Positions 44,938 to 55,732 of a stretch of 64,000 bases of DNA are shown here, in pieces. Below the pieces are notes generated by a model, which was not told the DNA's origin, did not search any database, and worked only from the letters and a program-made list of their open reading frames with translations. Source of the DNA: Sporomusa sp. KB1 (GTDB lineage: Bacteria > Bacillota > Negativicutes > Sporomusales > Sporomusaceae). Made by a program: the position numbers and the translations under genes. Each line of letters opens with the position of its first letter. Position 1 is the first letter of the stretch. The stretch lies in assembly GCF_007830295.1 (NCBI RefSeq), contig NZ_VLKC01000002.1, forward strand, positions 4,571,157 to 4,635,156, in the 5' to 3' direction.

Positions 44938-45576
44938 ATGAAAAACATCAAAAAAATCATTACAAGTACCATTGTAATGGCAGTTTTAGCAGCTGCCATC
45001 TGGACACCGCTGGCTTTTGCTGCGCTTGGCGACCAGACACTTAGCATAGGTATGACAGGACCAGATGTAATTGAACTGCAAACTAAGCTTAGTGATTTGG
45101 GGTATAGCAATCTTACCGTTGACGGTGTTTTTGGTGAAGCTACCGAACAGGCGGTAATTAGCTTTCAACAGGCGAAAAACCTTACTGCCGATGGTGTTGT
45201 CGGTCAAGATACCTTACAAAGCCTATATGGTGGTCGTATGCCGGAAACATCGCGCGGCACTGCACCAGGACGTTATAAGACCGTGCTGGACATAAAAGCT
45301 ACCGCCTACGCTGCCGGTCCGCATGATAATGAACAATGGGGCAGTTTAACCTATATGGGAACCCAAGTGCGTCCAGGCGTAATTGCTGTCGATCCCAATG
45401 TTATTCCGCTTGGTTCAAGAGTATATATTGAATTTGCCGATGGCAATAGTATGTATGGTGTTGCTGAAGATACAGGCGGCGCAATTAAAGGAAACCGTAT
45501 CGACATTGCGATGCATTCTGTCGACAAAGCCTATGACTTTGGTGTCCAAAATGTAAAAGTTTATGTCCTTAACTAG
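44938..45576 (+). CDS. Cell-wall protein: PG-binding plus 3D domain
   Basis: A 212-residue secreted protein. A signal peptide (about 1-28, ending LAFAALG) precedes a PG_binding_1 domain (about 30-95, LSDLGYSNLTVDGVFG, QAKNLTADGVVGQDTL) and a C-terminal 3D domain (KATAYAAGPHDNEQWGS, VDPNVIPLGSRVYIEF, EDTGGAIKGNRIDIAM) with the family Asp residues. Such proteins are peptidoglycan lytic enzymes or resuscitation-type factors (YocH/YabE type). The start is ATG 44938 after AAAGGGGTGTTTT. c-di-AMP control links it to turgor and wall homeostasis. Confidence 0.92.
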   Translation: MKNIKKIITSTIVMAVLAAAIWTPLAFAALGDQTLSIGMTGPDVIELQTKLSDLGYSNLTVDGVFGEATEQAVISFQQAKNLTADGVVGQDTLQSLYGGRMPETSRGTAPGRYKTVLDIKATAYAAGPHDNEQWGSLTYMGTQVRPGVIAVDPNVIPLGSRVYIEFADGNSMYGVAEDTGGAIKGNRIDIAMHSVDKAYDFGVQNVKVYVLN

Positions 45577-45578
45577 CA

Positions 45579-45617
45579 ACACTGCCTGACGGTTTCGTCA
45601 GGCAGTGTATTATTTTT
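45579..45617 (+). terminator. Terminator after the 3D-domain gene
   Basis: ACACTGCCTGACG (45579-45591), loop GTTT, CGTCAGGCAGTGT (45596-45608), then a T tract: a perfect 13-bp stem. Confidence 0.93.
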
Positions 45618-45643
45618 TTATTATTTTTTTTGTATCTACATAA

Positions 45644-47185
<1,542 letters not shown>

Positions 47186-47199
47186 TAAGTAAGAACAAC

Positions 47200-47243
47200 A
47201 AAAATGCTTTGGACATTTAATTTGTCCAAAGCATTTTTATTTT
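47200..47243. terminator. Bidirectional terminator between guaB and the deacetylase
   Basis: AAAAATGCTTTGGACA (47200-47215) pairs perfectly with TGTCCAAAGCATTTTT (47223-47238). T residues follow on the + strand, and the A run on its left serves the - strand. Confidence 0.92.
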
Positions 47244-47245
47244 TC

Positions 47246-48208
47246 TTACCACGGTGACGGTGTTTCAAAATTAACTACCCGAAACTCAAATTGGCGGTCT
47301 TTATAAAATTTAATAATAGCTGGCAGCGCTTTTACCGTTTCAGCATGGCCACGGCCGTCATGCATCAGCAAAATCGCATGGCTCCATAAATTTTTGTTGT
47401 CCATTTGGGCAGCGATATTATTTACCAGTTGGCCGGCCTTTGCACTGGAGGCATCGCCTGAACTAATATTCCAGCCAACCTCCGTATAGCCAAGATTTTT
47501 TAGGGTTGCCCAGTATTCTTTGGTAAAACTCCCGGCTGACCCGCCAGGTGCCCGGGAAATGCGGGGGCGTACGCCAATACTATTTTTAATAATTTCATCA
47601 GTATGACGAAGTTGGGAAAAATAATTGTTAGTTGATTGATACAGTTCACGATAGACATGATTGTAAGAATGATTACCAATAGCATGGCCGTCCTGATAAA
47701 TTTGGCGTAAAATCGCTGGATATTTTTCAATCTGATTACCTACAACAAAGAAGGTCGCCTTTATGCCCTGGCTTTTCAAAATAGCAAGGACAGCAGGCGT
47801 ATTTTCCGGCTCAGGTCCATCGTCGAAAGTAAGATATACTACTTTTTGTCCATAGTACGGACTTACCTTAGGAACTTCCAAGACCAATCCCCGTGCTTGT
47901 CGCTCTTCCACAGTAAACACATCATAAACCGGTTTTGACGGAATGGCGGGATTATCCGGATTTTCATTCATATAGTAGGCATCTATTGCGTTGTTAGGTA
48001 TGGTATACTTATTTTCAGGTACAGGTACAAGTTCAGGGTCCGGATCCGGATCTTCCGGACCTTCCGGATCGTTAGGTGGACCGGAAACAGGTATAGGCGA
48101 GGCAGAATCAGAGAAAGCAAGTAAAGCTAACGGTGACGATACTAATAGTGTGAGGCAGATGACACTTAACGCACACACTGTCTGAAAGAATTTCGATGTA
48201 TGTTGCAT
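47246..48208 (-). CDS. Polysaccharide deacetylase family protein (secreted)
   Basis: A 320-residue secreted enzyme. A signal peptide (about 1-32) precedes a Pro/Asp/Glu-rich linker (GPPNDPEGPEDPDPDPEL) and a NodB-type carbohydrate esterase 4 domain: YLTFDDGPEPENTP (catalytic Asp and metal Asp), GNHSYNH (metal His), RAPGGS and LLMHDGRGH. It likely removes acetyl groups from peptidoglycan or another exopolysaccharide. The acidic linker is unusual and may span the envelope. It is divergent from the PBP1A gene. Confidence 0.9.
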   Translation of the reverse strand: MQHTSKFFQTVCALSVICLTLLVSSPLALLAFSDSASPIPVSGPPNDPEGPEDPDPDPELVPVPENKYTIPNNAIDAYYMNENPDNPAIPSKPVYDVFTVEERQARGLVLEVPKVSPYYGQKVVYLTFDDGPEPENTPAVLAILKSQGIKATFFVVGNQIEKYPAILRQIYQDGHAIGNHSYNHVYRELYQSTNNYFSQLRHTDEIIKNSIGVRPRISRAPGGSAGSFTKEYWATLKNLGYTEVGWNISSGDASSAKAGQLVNNIAAQMDNKNLWSHAILLMHDGRGHAETVKALPAIIKFYKDRQFEFRVVNFETPSPW

Positions 48209-48337
48209 ATAGCGCGCTCCTGATTAAATATTTTTAATAATTATGTCTAATTTTCGTATATTCTCTATAAGACAGGCTATTCCTGCATGTAAAGTAAGAA
48301 AGCTTGGGGATACTATTTCTAAGAGGAGTGTATACCT

Positions 48338-50326
48338 ATGAAAAAAAACAGCATTAGAGTTACTATCCTGGCTCTCCTATTTGCAATGTCGGTTAATACG
48401 TGTTTTGCTTTTCTAGGATTGCCGGGAACTGACAGTTTAAACGATTTAAATCTAGTAGCTGCTACGCAAGTATTTGATATAAATGGGCAGTTGATTTCTA
48501 AACTGTTTGAGGAAAACCGGATAGTAGTAACTATTAATAACATGTCACCTTATATTCAGCAAGCCATTATAGCTAATGAAGATACTCGCTTCTATAATCA
48601 TTTTGGCATAGATCCGATTGGTATTATTCGTGCTGTCGTGGTCAATATCCGTCAGGGCTCTCTGGTGGAAGGCGGTAGTACTATAACCCAGCAATTGGCA
48701 AAAAACAAGTTTCTTACACAGGAACGAACATTTATTCGCAAAGTAAAAGAGGCGGTACTAGCATTAGTTATTGATTATAAATTTTCGAAGCAAGAGATCT
48801 TGCAAGCATACTTAAATCAGGTATATTTTGGCGAAGGGGCTTATGGTGTGGAGGCTGCCGCTCAAATGTACTTTGGCAAACATGCTAACGAGTTGACTTT
48901 ATCTGAAAGTGCTGTGCTGGCAGGACTACCACGCGGACCGAATATCTATTCGCCTTATGTTGATATGAAGGCAGCTATGGAACGCCGGGCAGTAGTGCTG
49001 GACAGTATGGTTAAAGAGGGCTATATCACGCAGCAAGAAGCAGCACGCGCCAAAGTTGAGCCGATTACGCTTGCTGGTAAAAAAAAGCGGATAGTCCAGG
49101 CTTCTTACTTTCTTGACTATGTAGCTAAGGAATTAGTTGATCGCTATGGTGCAGACCGGGTATATAAAGGTGGGCTCAAGGTGTATACAACGCTTGACAT
49201 TAGTCAGCAACAAGCAGCCGAGGCTGTGTTAGGGCAAATGCAGGGAGCAGTATTGGCACTTGACTCCAAAACAGGATATATTAAAGCTATGGTTGGTGGG
49301 CGTAATTATGAGGAAAGTCAGATCAATAGGGTACTTACTGAAGTTCGCCAACCGGGATCGGCTTTTAAACCATTTTTATATGCAACTGCGATTAATCAGG
49401 GACTCACTGCTAACGCTATTATCATTGATGAACCTATTAATATCAATGGCTATTCGCCACTTAACTATGATAAAAAATACCGTGGACCAATAACTATGAA
49501 AAAAGCGCTGCGCTGGTCAGTCAATATAGCTGCCGTCAAACTAGGGCAGCAGATCGGCATTGACCAAGTTCTAAACCTTGCGAAAACTATGGGCATCACC
49601 ACTTTAACACCCGAAGATGATAATCTGGCCTCGGCATTAGGCGGCTTAACTCAGGGGGTCAATTTATGGGGGTTAACGACAGCTTATACAGCCTTTGCCA
49701 ATAACGGCGTATTATCTAAACCTATGGCAATCGTAAAGGTACTTGATGAAAATGGTCAGGTGCTTGAGGAAGGAAGAATAGAGCAACAGTCGGTGCTTAA
49801 ACCCGAAACAGCCTACATTTTAACAGATATGCTCAGAGGTGTGCTGCAGGATGGTACTGCCACACCGGCTAATCTTGGCCGTCCCGCTGCCGGCAAAACA
49901 GGTACTACAGATAACTATGAGACGGCCTGGTTTATCGGTTATACGCCAGATATTGTAGTAGGCATTTATGTCGGAAATGACAACCGCAAGCCTGTTAGCA
50001 TTTCTGGTACTGAAGTATCAGCATTATGGGGAAAAATGCTTTCTAAAATAGTAGCCAGTACACCGCCTGCTGATTTTCCCATCCCGCCTAATGTAGTTGT
50101 TGGTATTCCTGTTTGTACAAGCACAGGCAAGCTGGCTGGAAGTGGCTGCAAGGAAACGGAGTACAGCGCCTTTATCAAAGGTACTGAGCCAACAGCTCCG
50201 CGTGTGAACAACCGTATTAAACAATGGTTGACTCCTGATGAAACTCAGCCGCAACCGCCTGAACAACAGGAACAAAAAAAGCAGCCTTTCTGGAAATGGC
50301 CCTGGTCGAGATTGCCGTCATTTTAA
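48338..50326 (+). CDS. Class A penicillin-binding protein (PBP1A family)
   Basis: A 662-residue bifunctional enzyme with a short N-terminal membrane anchor (about 7-25). The GT51 domain has EDTRFYNHFGIDPIG, GGSTITQQLAKN and RKVKEAVLAL. The transpeptidase domain has PGSAFKPF (SxxK), SVN (SxN) and GKTGTTDNYETAW. A short Pro/Gln-rich tail ends the protein. It polymerises and cross-links peptidoglycan. The start follows TAAGAGGAGTG. Confidence 0.94.
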   Translation: MKKNSIRVTILALLFAMSVNTCFAFLGLPGTDSLNDLNLVAATQVFDINGQLISKLFEENRIVVTINNMSPYIQQAIIANEDTRFYNHFGIDPIGIIRAVVVNIRQGSLVEGGSTITQQLAKNKFLTQERTFIRKVKEAVLALVIDYKFSKQEILQAYLNQVYFGEGAYGVEAAAQMYFGKHANELTLSESAVLAGLPRGPNIYSPYVDMKAAMERRAVVLDSMVKEGYITQQEAARAKVEPITLAGKKKRIVQASYFLDYVAKELVDRYGADRVYKGGLKVYTTLDISQQQAAEAVLGQMQGAVLALDSKTGYIKAMVGGRNYEESQINRVLTEVRQPGSAFKPFLYATAINQGLTANAIIIDEPININGYSPLNYDKKYRGPITMKKALRWSVNIAAVKLGQQIGIDQVLNLAKTMGITTLTPEDDNLASALGGLTQGVNLWGLTTAYTAFANNGVLSKPMAIVKVLDENGQVLEEGRIEQQSVLKPETAYILTDMLRGVLQDGTATPANLGRPAAGKTGTTDNYETAWFIGYTPDIVVGIYVGNDNRKPVSISGTEVSALWGKMLSKIVASTPPADFPIPPNVVVGIPVCTSTGKLAGSGCKETEYSAFIKGTEPTAPRVNNRIKQWLTPDETQPQPPEQQEQKKQPFWKWPWSRLPSF

Positions 50327-50340
50327 ACTTGTGGTACAAT
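50312..50340 (+). promoter_or_regulatory. Promoter upstream of the WecG/TagA gene
   Basis: TTGCCG (50312-50317) and TACAAT (50335-50340), 17-base spacing, with a TGG extension before the -10. It overlaps the end of the PBP gene. Confidence 0.6.
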
Positions 50341-50378
50341 GTGCTAAGGAATGTAAAACAATTGTAAGGAGTAAATAG

Positions 50379-51113
50379 TTGTCAGTGGGTATAAAAATAG
50401 CCGTCTTAGACGTTTCGATTGATACTGTAACCATGTCTGAAGCAGTAGTTAAACTTGAGCAGTTTATTGCAGAAAAAACGCCGCATTTAGTGGCCACAGC
50501 CAATGCCGAAATGGTGATGCTGGCACAAGAAGACAACGAATTGGCTGCTATCCTTGCCAATTCTCATTTAGTAGTTCCAGATGGCGCTGGTGTAGTATGG
50601 GCGGTAAGACGTCAAGGAAATACTATTGTAGAGCGGGTAGCTGGCTATGATTTGGCCCAAAACCTGTTATTAGAAGCTTCACAAAAAGGATATCGTGTAT
50701 TTCTGTTCGGCAGCCGGCCTGACATTGTTGCTAAAGCCAAAACTGTGGCGCTGGCGCGTTACCCCGGATTATGCATAGTCGGGACAAGACATGGATTTTT
50801 TACGCCAGAAGATGAACCTGCTATTGTTCAAACCATTACAGCTGCCAAACCGGATATTTTATTGGCAGCTTTAGGGGTTCCCAGACAGGAAAAGTGGCTG
50901 GCTAAGAACTTGGAAAAACTGGGCGTCCCTGTATGCATGGGAGTGGGTGGAACCTTTGATGTAATGGCTGGTGCTGTTAAGCGTGCGCCGCTATGGATGC
51001 AGCGTACTAGTTTGGAGTGGCTGTTCCGTTTACTTTGTCAGCCTCAGCGCGCTATCAGAATGCTGGCTTTGCCAAAGTTTGCTCTTAAAGTCATGTTAGG
51101 GAAAAAAGATTAG
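50379..51113 (+). CDS. WecG/TagA/CpsF family glycosyltransferase
   Basis: A 244-residue GT26 enzyme with PDGAGVVWAVRRQG, GVPRQEKWLAKN and GVGGTFDVMAGAVKRAP. The family adds N-acetylmannosamine or a related sugar to lipid-linked GlcNAc in wall teichoic acid or surface polymer synthesis. It starts at TTG 50379 after TAAGGAGTAAATAG. No other teichoic acid genes are adjacent, so the acceptor cannot be named. Confidence 0.9.
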   Translation: MSVGIKIAVLDVSIDTVTMSEAVVKLEQFIAEKTPHLVATANAEMVMLAQEDNELAAILANSHLVVPDGAGVVWAVRRQGNTIVERVAGYDLAQNLLLEASQKGYRVFLFGSRPDIVAKAKTVALARYPGLCIVGTRHGFFTPEDEPAIVQTITAAKPDILLAALGVPRQEKWLAKNLEKLGVPVCMGVGGTFDVMAGAVKRAPLWMQRTSLEWLFRLLCQPQRAIRMLALPKFALKVMLGKKD

Positions 51114-51139
51114 ACAAAGTAAACTAAGTATATTATACT
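51111..51139 (+). promoter_or_regulatory. Promoter upstream of psd-pssA
   Basis: TAGACA (51111-51116) and TATACT (51134-51139) with 17-base spacing, 65 bases before psd. Confidence 0.6.
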
Positions 51140-51203
51140 GATATACTGAACTTGCTTTTTGGTTTGAATACTATGAGGAGGTTTTTGGCAGGGAGGTGGA
51201 TAG

Positions 51204-51845
51204 ATGGTAAGAAATCCTATAGTAAAGGAAGGATACACATACATCGCAATACTTGGACTGGTTACAATTATTACTGCCTTAAACCTGGGTGCCCCCTGGG
51301 CTATTATTCCCGGGATATTGACAGCTTTTGTTACCTTCTTTTTCCGTAATCCCAAACGCAATTTTCCTGATGATGATAATTTAATCTTATCGCCTGCAGA
51401 TGGTAAAGTAATGGGTATTGCGGAAGTTTACGATGACCAGTTTTTAAATGATAAAGGGTTAAAGGTTACTATTTTTTTGTCAGTATTTGACGTTCATGTT
51501 AATCGCAGCCCTGTCAGAGGGGAAATTAAATTTCAACAATATACTTGTGGTAGATTTAAACCGGCTTATAAAGAATCCGCAGCCTGTGAAAACGAACGTC
51601 ATGCTATCGGCTTAGAAAATGAGAAAATGCGTGTACTAGTCACACAAATTGCCGGAATTTTAGCCCGGAGGATAGTTTCTTGGGTTACATTAGGTACTGT
51701 CCTTAAACAGGGCGAACGCTACGGACTTATTAAATTTGGTTCTTGTACTGAACTTATTGTACCACCAACAGTAGAAATTTTAGTAAAAAAGGGGGATAGA
51801 GTAATCGGAGGAAAAACAGTAATAGGGAGGGTAATGGAAGAGTGA
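51204..51845 (+). CDS. psd: Phosphatidylserine decarboxylase
   Basis: A 213-residue enzyme of the short Psd type. It matures by self-cleavage at a Gly-Ser bond to give a pyruvoyl group, visible in KFGSCTELIVPP. Conserved SPADGKV and SVFDVHVNRSPV fit. It makes phosphatidylethanolamine from phosphatidylserine. The start is ATG 51204 after GGGAGGTGGATAG. It overlaps pssA by four bases, so the two lipid steps are translationally coupled. Confidence 0.93.
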   Translation: MVRNPIVKEGYTYIAILGLVTIITALNLGAPWAIIPGILTAFVTFFFRNPKRNFPDDDNLILSPADGKVMGIAEVYDDQFLNDKGLKVTIFLSVFDVHVNRSPVRGEIKFQQYTCGRFKPAYKESAACENERHAIGLENEKMRVLVTQIAGILARRIVSWVTLGTVLKQGERYGLIKFGSCTELIVPPTVEILVKKGDRVIGGKTVIGRVMEE

Positions 51846-52519
51846 AAAACGCTATTCCTAATATAGTAACTGCACTCAATCTTGTTTTAGGTGTGTTTGC
51901 GATTATATTTACGTTTCAAGGTGAGCTTACCTATGCAGCGTTGTTTGTTGTGTCTGCTATGGTGGCAGATGGTCTGGACGGGCGGGTAGCCCGGTATTTT
52001 GGCGTAAGCAGCGATTTTGGTAAAGAACTTGATTCCTTATGTGACTTAGTATCGTTTGGCGTAGCTCCAGCCGTTATGGCCTATGCATATATGCTTAAAG
52101 ACTTTTCCGGCGGAGCTTTCATAGCCGCTGCGTTTGCGACCTGCGGCGCTTTGCGGTTGGCGAGATTTAATGTTAATACGAGTACAGTAAAAGGATACTT
52201 TATGGGCTTGCCAATACCTGCCGGCGGCTGTGTAATTGCGACTTTTGTCATGCTTGATATGAAACCTTCAGGCTGGCTCTTTCCGCTTATGGTAGCTGTT
52301 TTTGCCTACTTAATGGTCAGCACTATTCGTTATCCTGATTTTAAAGGTAAAGATGGCGAGCCCATTCGCACAATTCCAGCAATTATCACTGTAGCTATCG
52401 GTGTATACATATTATTTCTGACATTCAAGTCTGTTTTATTTGTGCCGTTTTTTGTTTATGCGCTGTTTGGTATCTTAAATACAATTTTTGGCTTATTTGA
52501 CCACCGTCAGGCCGTGTAA
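51842..52519 (+). CDS. pssA: CDP-diacylglycerol-serine O-phosphatidyltransferase
   Basis: A 225-residue integral membrane enzyme with the CDP-alcohol phosphotransferase motif DGLDGRVARYFGVSSDFGKE followed by LDSLCD. It makes phosphatidylserine, the substrate of Psd next door. About six hydrophobic segments are visible. It starts at GTG 51842 inside the psd stop (GTGA overlap). Confidence 0.93.
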   Translation: MKNAIPNIVTALNLVLGVFAIIFTFQGELTYAALFVVSAMVADGLDGRVARYFGVSSDFGKELDSLCDLVSFGVAPAVMAYAYMLKDFSGGAFIAAAFATCGALRLARFNVNTSTVKGYFMGLPIPAGGCVIATFVMLDMKPSGWLFPLMVAVFAYLMVSTIRYPDFKGKDGEPIRTIPAIITVAIGVYILFLTFKSVLFVPFFVYALFGILNTIFGLFDHRQAV

Positions 52520-52673
52520 GACGATCCTGTCAGATTTCGCCAGACAGCAAAAAATAAATCATGTACCTCAAAAATCAGCATATGATTTATTATGAAAAGT
52601 TTCAGGAAAACCGTGTATAAATCCTGTAAATCATGGTACTCATTAACACAGGATTTTGTAAGGAGAATAATCC

Positions 52674-53957
52674 ATGAATTATATTTTTGATTACATAATG
52701 ATTCCCATGCAACTCATTATTGTTTTTTTTACTCTGTACTACTTTTTCCTTGCATTTTTTGGGATTTTTAAAAGACATGAAGATAAAATTACTACTCCCA
52801 AAAATACCTTTGCCGTTATCGTGGCTGCCCATAATGAAGAACAGGTCATTGGTCAATTAGTAGAAAATTTACATATACTTAATTATCCCAGTGAACTGTA
52901 CGATATTTACGTCATCGCGGATAACTGCAAAGATAAAACAGCCCAGATTGCAAAAAATGCTGGTGCAATTGTGCACGAACGGTTTAGTCTTGACCAGAAG
53001 GGCAAAGGCTATGCTATGGAATGGATGTTTGAAAAACTGTTTACACAGAAAAAGCAGTATGATGCGGTAGTTGTATTTGATGCCGATAATTTAGTGGATA
53101 CGAATTTCCTTCTGGAAATGAATAATCGCCTGTGCAAAGGAGAAAAGGTCATTCAAGGTTACCTTGACGCCAAAAATCCGAATGATACCTGGATTTCGGC
53201 TACCTTTGCCATTTCCTTCTGGGTGGTAAACCACATTTGGCATTTGGCTAAATATAACGTAGGTTTGTCAAGTGTCTTAGGCGGCACTGGTATGTGCATT
53301 TCAACAGATATCCTCAAAAAATTTGGTTGGGGTGCCACCTGTCTTACCGAAGATATGGAATTTACGATGAAAGTACTGCTGATTGGCATTCGTACCACCT
53401 GGGCGCATGACGCCATAGTTTATGATGAAAAACCACTCACCTTCAAACAATCATGGAAACAGCGTAAGCGCTGGGCCCAGGGCCACTTTGATGTTGCTGG
53501 CCGTTTCATTCCCAAACTACTCATAGAAGGAATAAAACGGCGCGATATTAGAATTTTGGATGGCATACTTCATTTGGTTCAACCGTATTTCTTACTATTA
53601 TCAACATTGTTTGTGCTATTCAGTTATATTGGTTATATTACGCCATTTTATACCAATATTCTTTATATGGTTTTGCCTATTGAAGTGTGGACAATTATTG
53701 GCGTTGGTCAATATATTTTTCCAGCGATTATTTTGTTTAAAATTCGTGCTAACTGGAAAACCTGGATTTACTCCATTTTCTACCCGCTTTTTATATACAG
53801 TTGGATACCAATAACGTTCGTAGGTTATCTACACCGCCATGAACGCAACTGGAGTCACACTAAACATACCCGCAGCCTTAGTTATCAAGATGTACTTTTA
53901 AGTAATTCGACTGAGTTTTCCAAGGAAAACCTTGTAAGTAAGCAAGCTATCAAATAA
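52674..53957 (+). CDS. Membrane glycosyltransferase family 2
   Basis: A 427-residue protein with an N-terminal membrane helix (about 5-30), a GT2 catalytic domain (VIVAAHNEEQVIGQLV, VVFDADNLVD for the DxD, LTEDMEF, and QRKRWAQGHFD, the QxxRW signature of processive beta-glycosyltransferases), and about three or four C-terminal helices. It may polymerise or transfer GlcNAc, but the product is unknown. The start follows AAGGAGAATAATCC. It is flanked by a strong terminator and forms a single-gene unit. Confidence 0.9.
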   Translation: MNYIFDYIMIPMQLIIVFFTLYYFFLAFFGIFKRHEDKITTPKNTFAVIVAAHNEEQVIGQLVENLHILNYPSELYDIYVIADNCKDKTAQIAKNAGAIVHERFSLDQKGKGYAMEWMFEKLFTQKKQYDAVVVFDADNLVDTNFLLEMNNRLCKGEKVIQGYLDAKNPNDTWISATFAISFWVVNHIWHLAKYNVGLSSVLGGTGMCISTDILKKFGWGATCLTEDMEFTMKVLLIGIRTTWAHDAIVYDEKPLTFKQSWKQRKRWAQGHFDVAGRFIPKLLIEGIKRRDIRILDGILHLVQPYFLLLSTLFVLFSYIGYITPFYTNILYMVLPIEVWTIIGVGQYIFPAIILFKIRANWKTWIYSIFYPLFIYSWIPITFVGYLHRHERNWSHTKHTRSLSYQDVLLSNSTEFSKENLVSKQAIK

Positions 53958-53983
53958 AAGGTGAGTTAACACTCATCTTTTTT
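53956..53983 (+). terminator. Terminator of the GT2 gene
   Basis: AAAGGTGAGT (53956-53965) pairs with ACTCATCTTT (53970-53979), loop TAAC, then T residues. Confidence 0.85.
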
Positions 53984-54068
53984 TATATACAATTGAATAC
54001 TTTGACAGAGTGTTCCAAAGTATATCTATATCCCAATAATAAAATGTATTGTTCAAGGAGGCGTTATT

Positions 54069-54446
54069 ATGTATGAGTTAACTATTCTTGCTGAATTTGA
54101 GGCTGCCCATCAATTGCCTGACTATCCGGGTAAGTGCAGTCGTCTGCACGGACATAACTGGAAAGTGGAAGTTACTGTTGCTGGTCATGAACTTAATCAT
54201 TTAGGCATGGTTATGGATTTTAAAGACCTTAAGGCCGAGGTCGGCAAAGTAATTGACAAGCTTGATCATTATTATCTAAACGATTTGCCGGCATTTAAGG
54301 CAATGAATCCGACTGCAGAAAATATAGCAAAATATATCTATGATTCCTTAGCGAAGCAGTCTAGCTTTCAGCAAACAATTAAAATATGCTGTGTCCAGGT
54401 ATGGGAATCTCCCCGGTCAGCTGTTAAATATTGTCCACAGGGGTAG
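54069..54446 (+). CDS. queD: 6-carboxy-5,6,7,8-tetrahydropterin synthase
   Basis: A 125-residue enzyme of queuosine and 7-deazapurine synthesis. The zinc ligands and catalytic Cys are His14, Cys23, His27 and His29 (AAHQLPDYPGKCSRLHGHNW). The start follows TCAAGGAGGCGTTATT. A TTGACA element at 54002-54007 upstream may be its -35 box. The partner genes queC, queE and queF are not in the window. Confidence 0.92.
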   Translation: MYELTILAEFEAAHQLPDYPGKCSRLHGHNWKVEVTVAGHELNHLGMVMDFKDLKAEVGKVIDKLDHYYLNDLPAFKAMNPTAENIAKYIYDSLAKQSSFQQTIKICCVQVWESPRSAVKYCPQG

Positions 54447-54481
54447 AGTATGATGAATTACAATGTTGGGGGGGTTGTGCT

Positions 54482-55240
54482 TTGCATATACTATTGACAA
54501 ATGACGATGGCATACTTGCACCAGGAATAAAAGCACTCTGGCAAGAATTGTCTCACTTTGCCAGAATTACGGTAGTAGCGCCAGATAGTGAAAAAAGCGC
54601 CTCAAGTCAGGCCATTACTGTACATCATCCCATTTGGGTAGATGAACATCCTTTAGATGCTGCCAATATTTGTGCTTGGCGGGTCGGCGGCACACCTACC
54701 GACTGTGTTAAAGTCGCTTTAGAATCTCTGTTGGCAGATGATCTACCTGATATTATTGTTTCTGGAATTAATCAGGGCTCAAATATGGGCACCGATGTTT
54801 TATATTCAGGTACTGTTAGTGCTGCTATTGAAGGGGCACTACATGGTTTGCCGGCAATCGCGATGTCATTAGACAGTTGGGAGACATTTGATTTCGAACC
54901 GGCCGCCAAGACGGCAAGAAAAGTGATTGAAACCATGATTAATCGAAGCTTGCCACCTAATACCCTGCTTAATGTCAATGTTCCGGCTTTACCAGAAAGC
55001 CAATTAAAGGGGATAGCTATTACCAAGCTGGGAGTTCGAAACTATGAAAATACGTTTGAACGCCGCCAAGATCCCCGTGGTCGCACCTATTACTGGATGA
55101 GTGGTCGTGTTTCAGATACTGAAAATGCTCCAGACAGCGACATAGTTGCTGTCCAAAACGGTAAGATTTCAGTTACACCGATTCACTTCGATTTAACCAA
55201 CTATGGGATTATGAATGCATTAGGGACTTGGGGCTTATAA
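54482..55240 (+). CDS. surE: 5'-nucleotidase SurE
   Basis: A 252-residue metal-dependent nucleotidase/exopolyphosphatase with HILLTNDDGILAPGI, VVAPDSEKSASSQAIT, SGINQGSNMGTDVLYSGTVSAA. The start is taken as TTG 54482, giving the normal MHILLTNDDG N-terminus after a long G run. A further upstream frame adds residues not expected for the family. Confidence 0.92.
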   Translation: MHILLTNDDGILAPGIKALWQELSHFARITVVAPDSEKSASSQAITVHHPIWVDEHPLDAANICAWRVGGTPTDCVKVALESLLADDLPDIIVSGINQGSNMGTDVLYSGTVSAAIEGALHGLPAIAMSLDSWETFDFEPAAKTARKVIETMINRSLPPNTLLNVNVPALPESQLKGIAITKLGVRNYENTFERRQDPRGRTYYWMSGRVSDTENAPDSDIVAVQNGKISVTPIHFDLTNYGIMNALGTWGL

Positions 55241-55315
55241 ACTTATCAGAAGTCCGGTATATTTGGCCGTTATTTGCATAAATTTACAGTAAAAGATTTT
55301 GCAGGAGGGAGTATT

Positions 55316-55732
55316 ATGGCCAAAGCTTCCAGACGGACAAAAAACTACCCCCAAGTTCCACGAAATATCAATAGTTCTATGGCTATTTTCAAAGGAGTAA
55401 CTGTTAGTATTGTTATCTCACTCCTTTGTGCTGTAGGCCTGTCGATAATTAGTCTGATATCTGAAAATGGATTTATCGACAACTATCTTGAATACATAAT
55501 GGTGGCAGTTACTATGATTAGCATTTTTGTTGGCAGTGTTTATGCAACAAAACAAACAGCTGCGAAGGGTTTACTTATAGGCTGTGCCGTTGGCATTGTA
55601 TATGTACTATTCTCATTAGGTATCGGAATGGAACTAGGTCAGGAGCAAATATCCTGGCTTATGCTGGGCAATAAGATTGCTGCTGGTAGTTTAGCCGGGG
55701 CACTAGGCGGCTTTATTGGCGTAAATTTGTAA
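55316..55732 (+). CDS. TIGR04086-family membrane protein
   Basis: A 138-residue protein with four hydrophobic helices after a basic N-terminus (KASRRTKNYPQ). The closing GSLAGALGGFIGVNL is typical of the small TIGR04086 membrane family of Firmicutes, for which no function is established. The start is ATG 55316 after GCAGGAGGGAGTATT. Confidence 0.82.
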   Translation: MAKASRRTKNYPQVPRNINSSMAIFKGVTVSIVISLLCAVGLSIISLISENGFIDNYLEYIMVAVTMISIFVGSVYATKQTAAKGLLIGCAVGIVYVLFSLGIGMELGQEQISWLMLGNKIAAGSLAGALGGFIGVNL

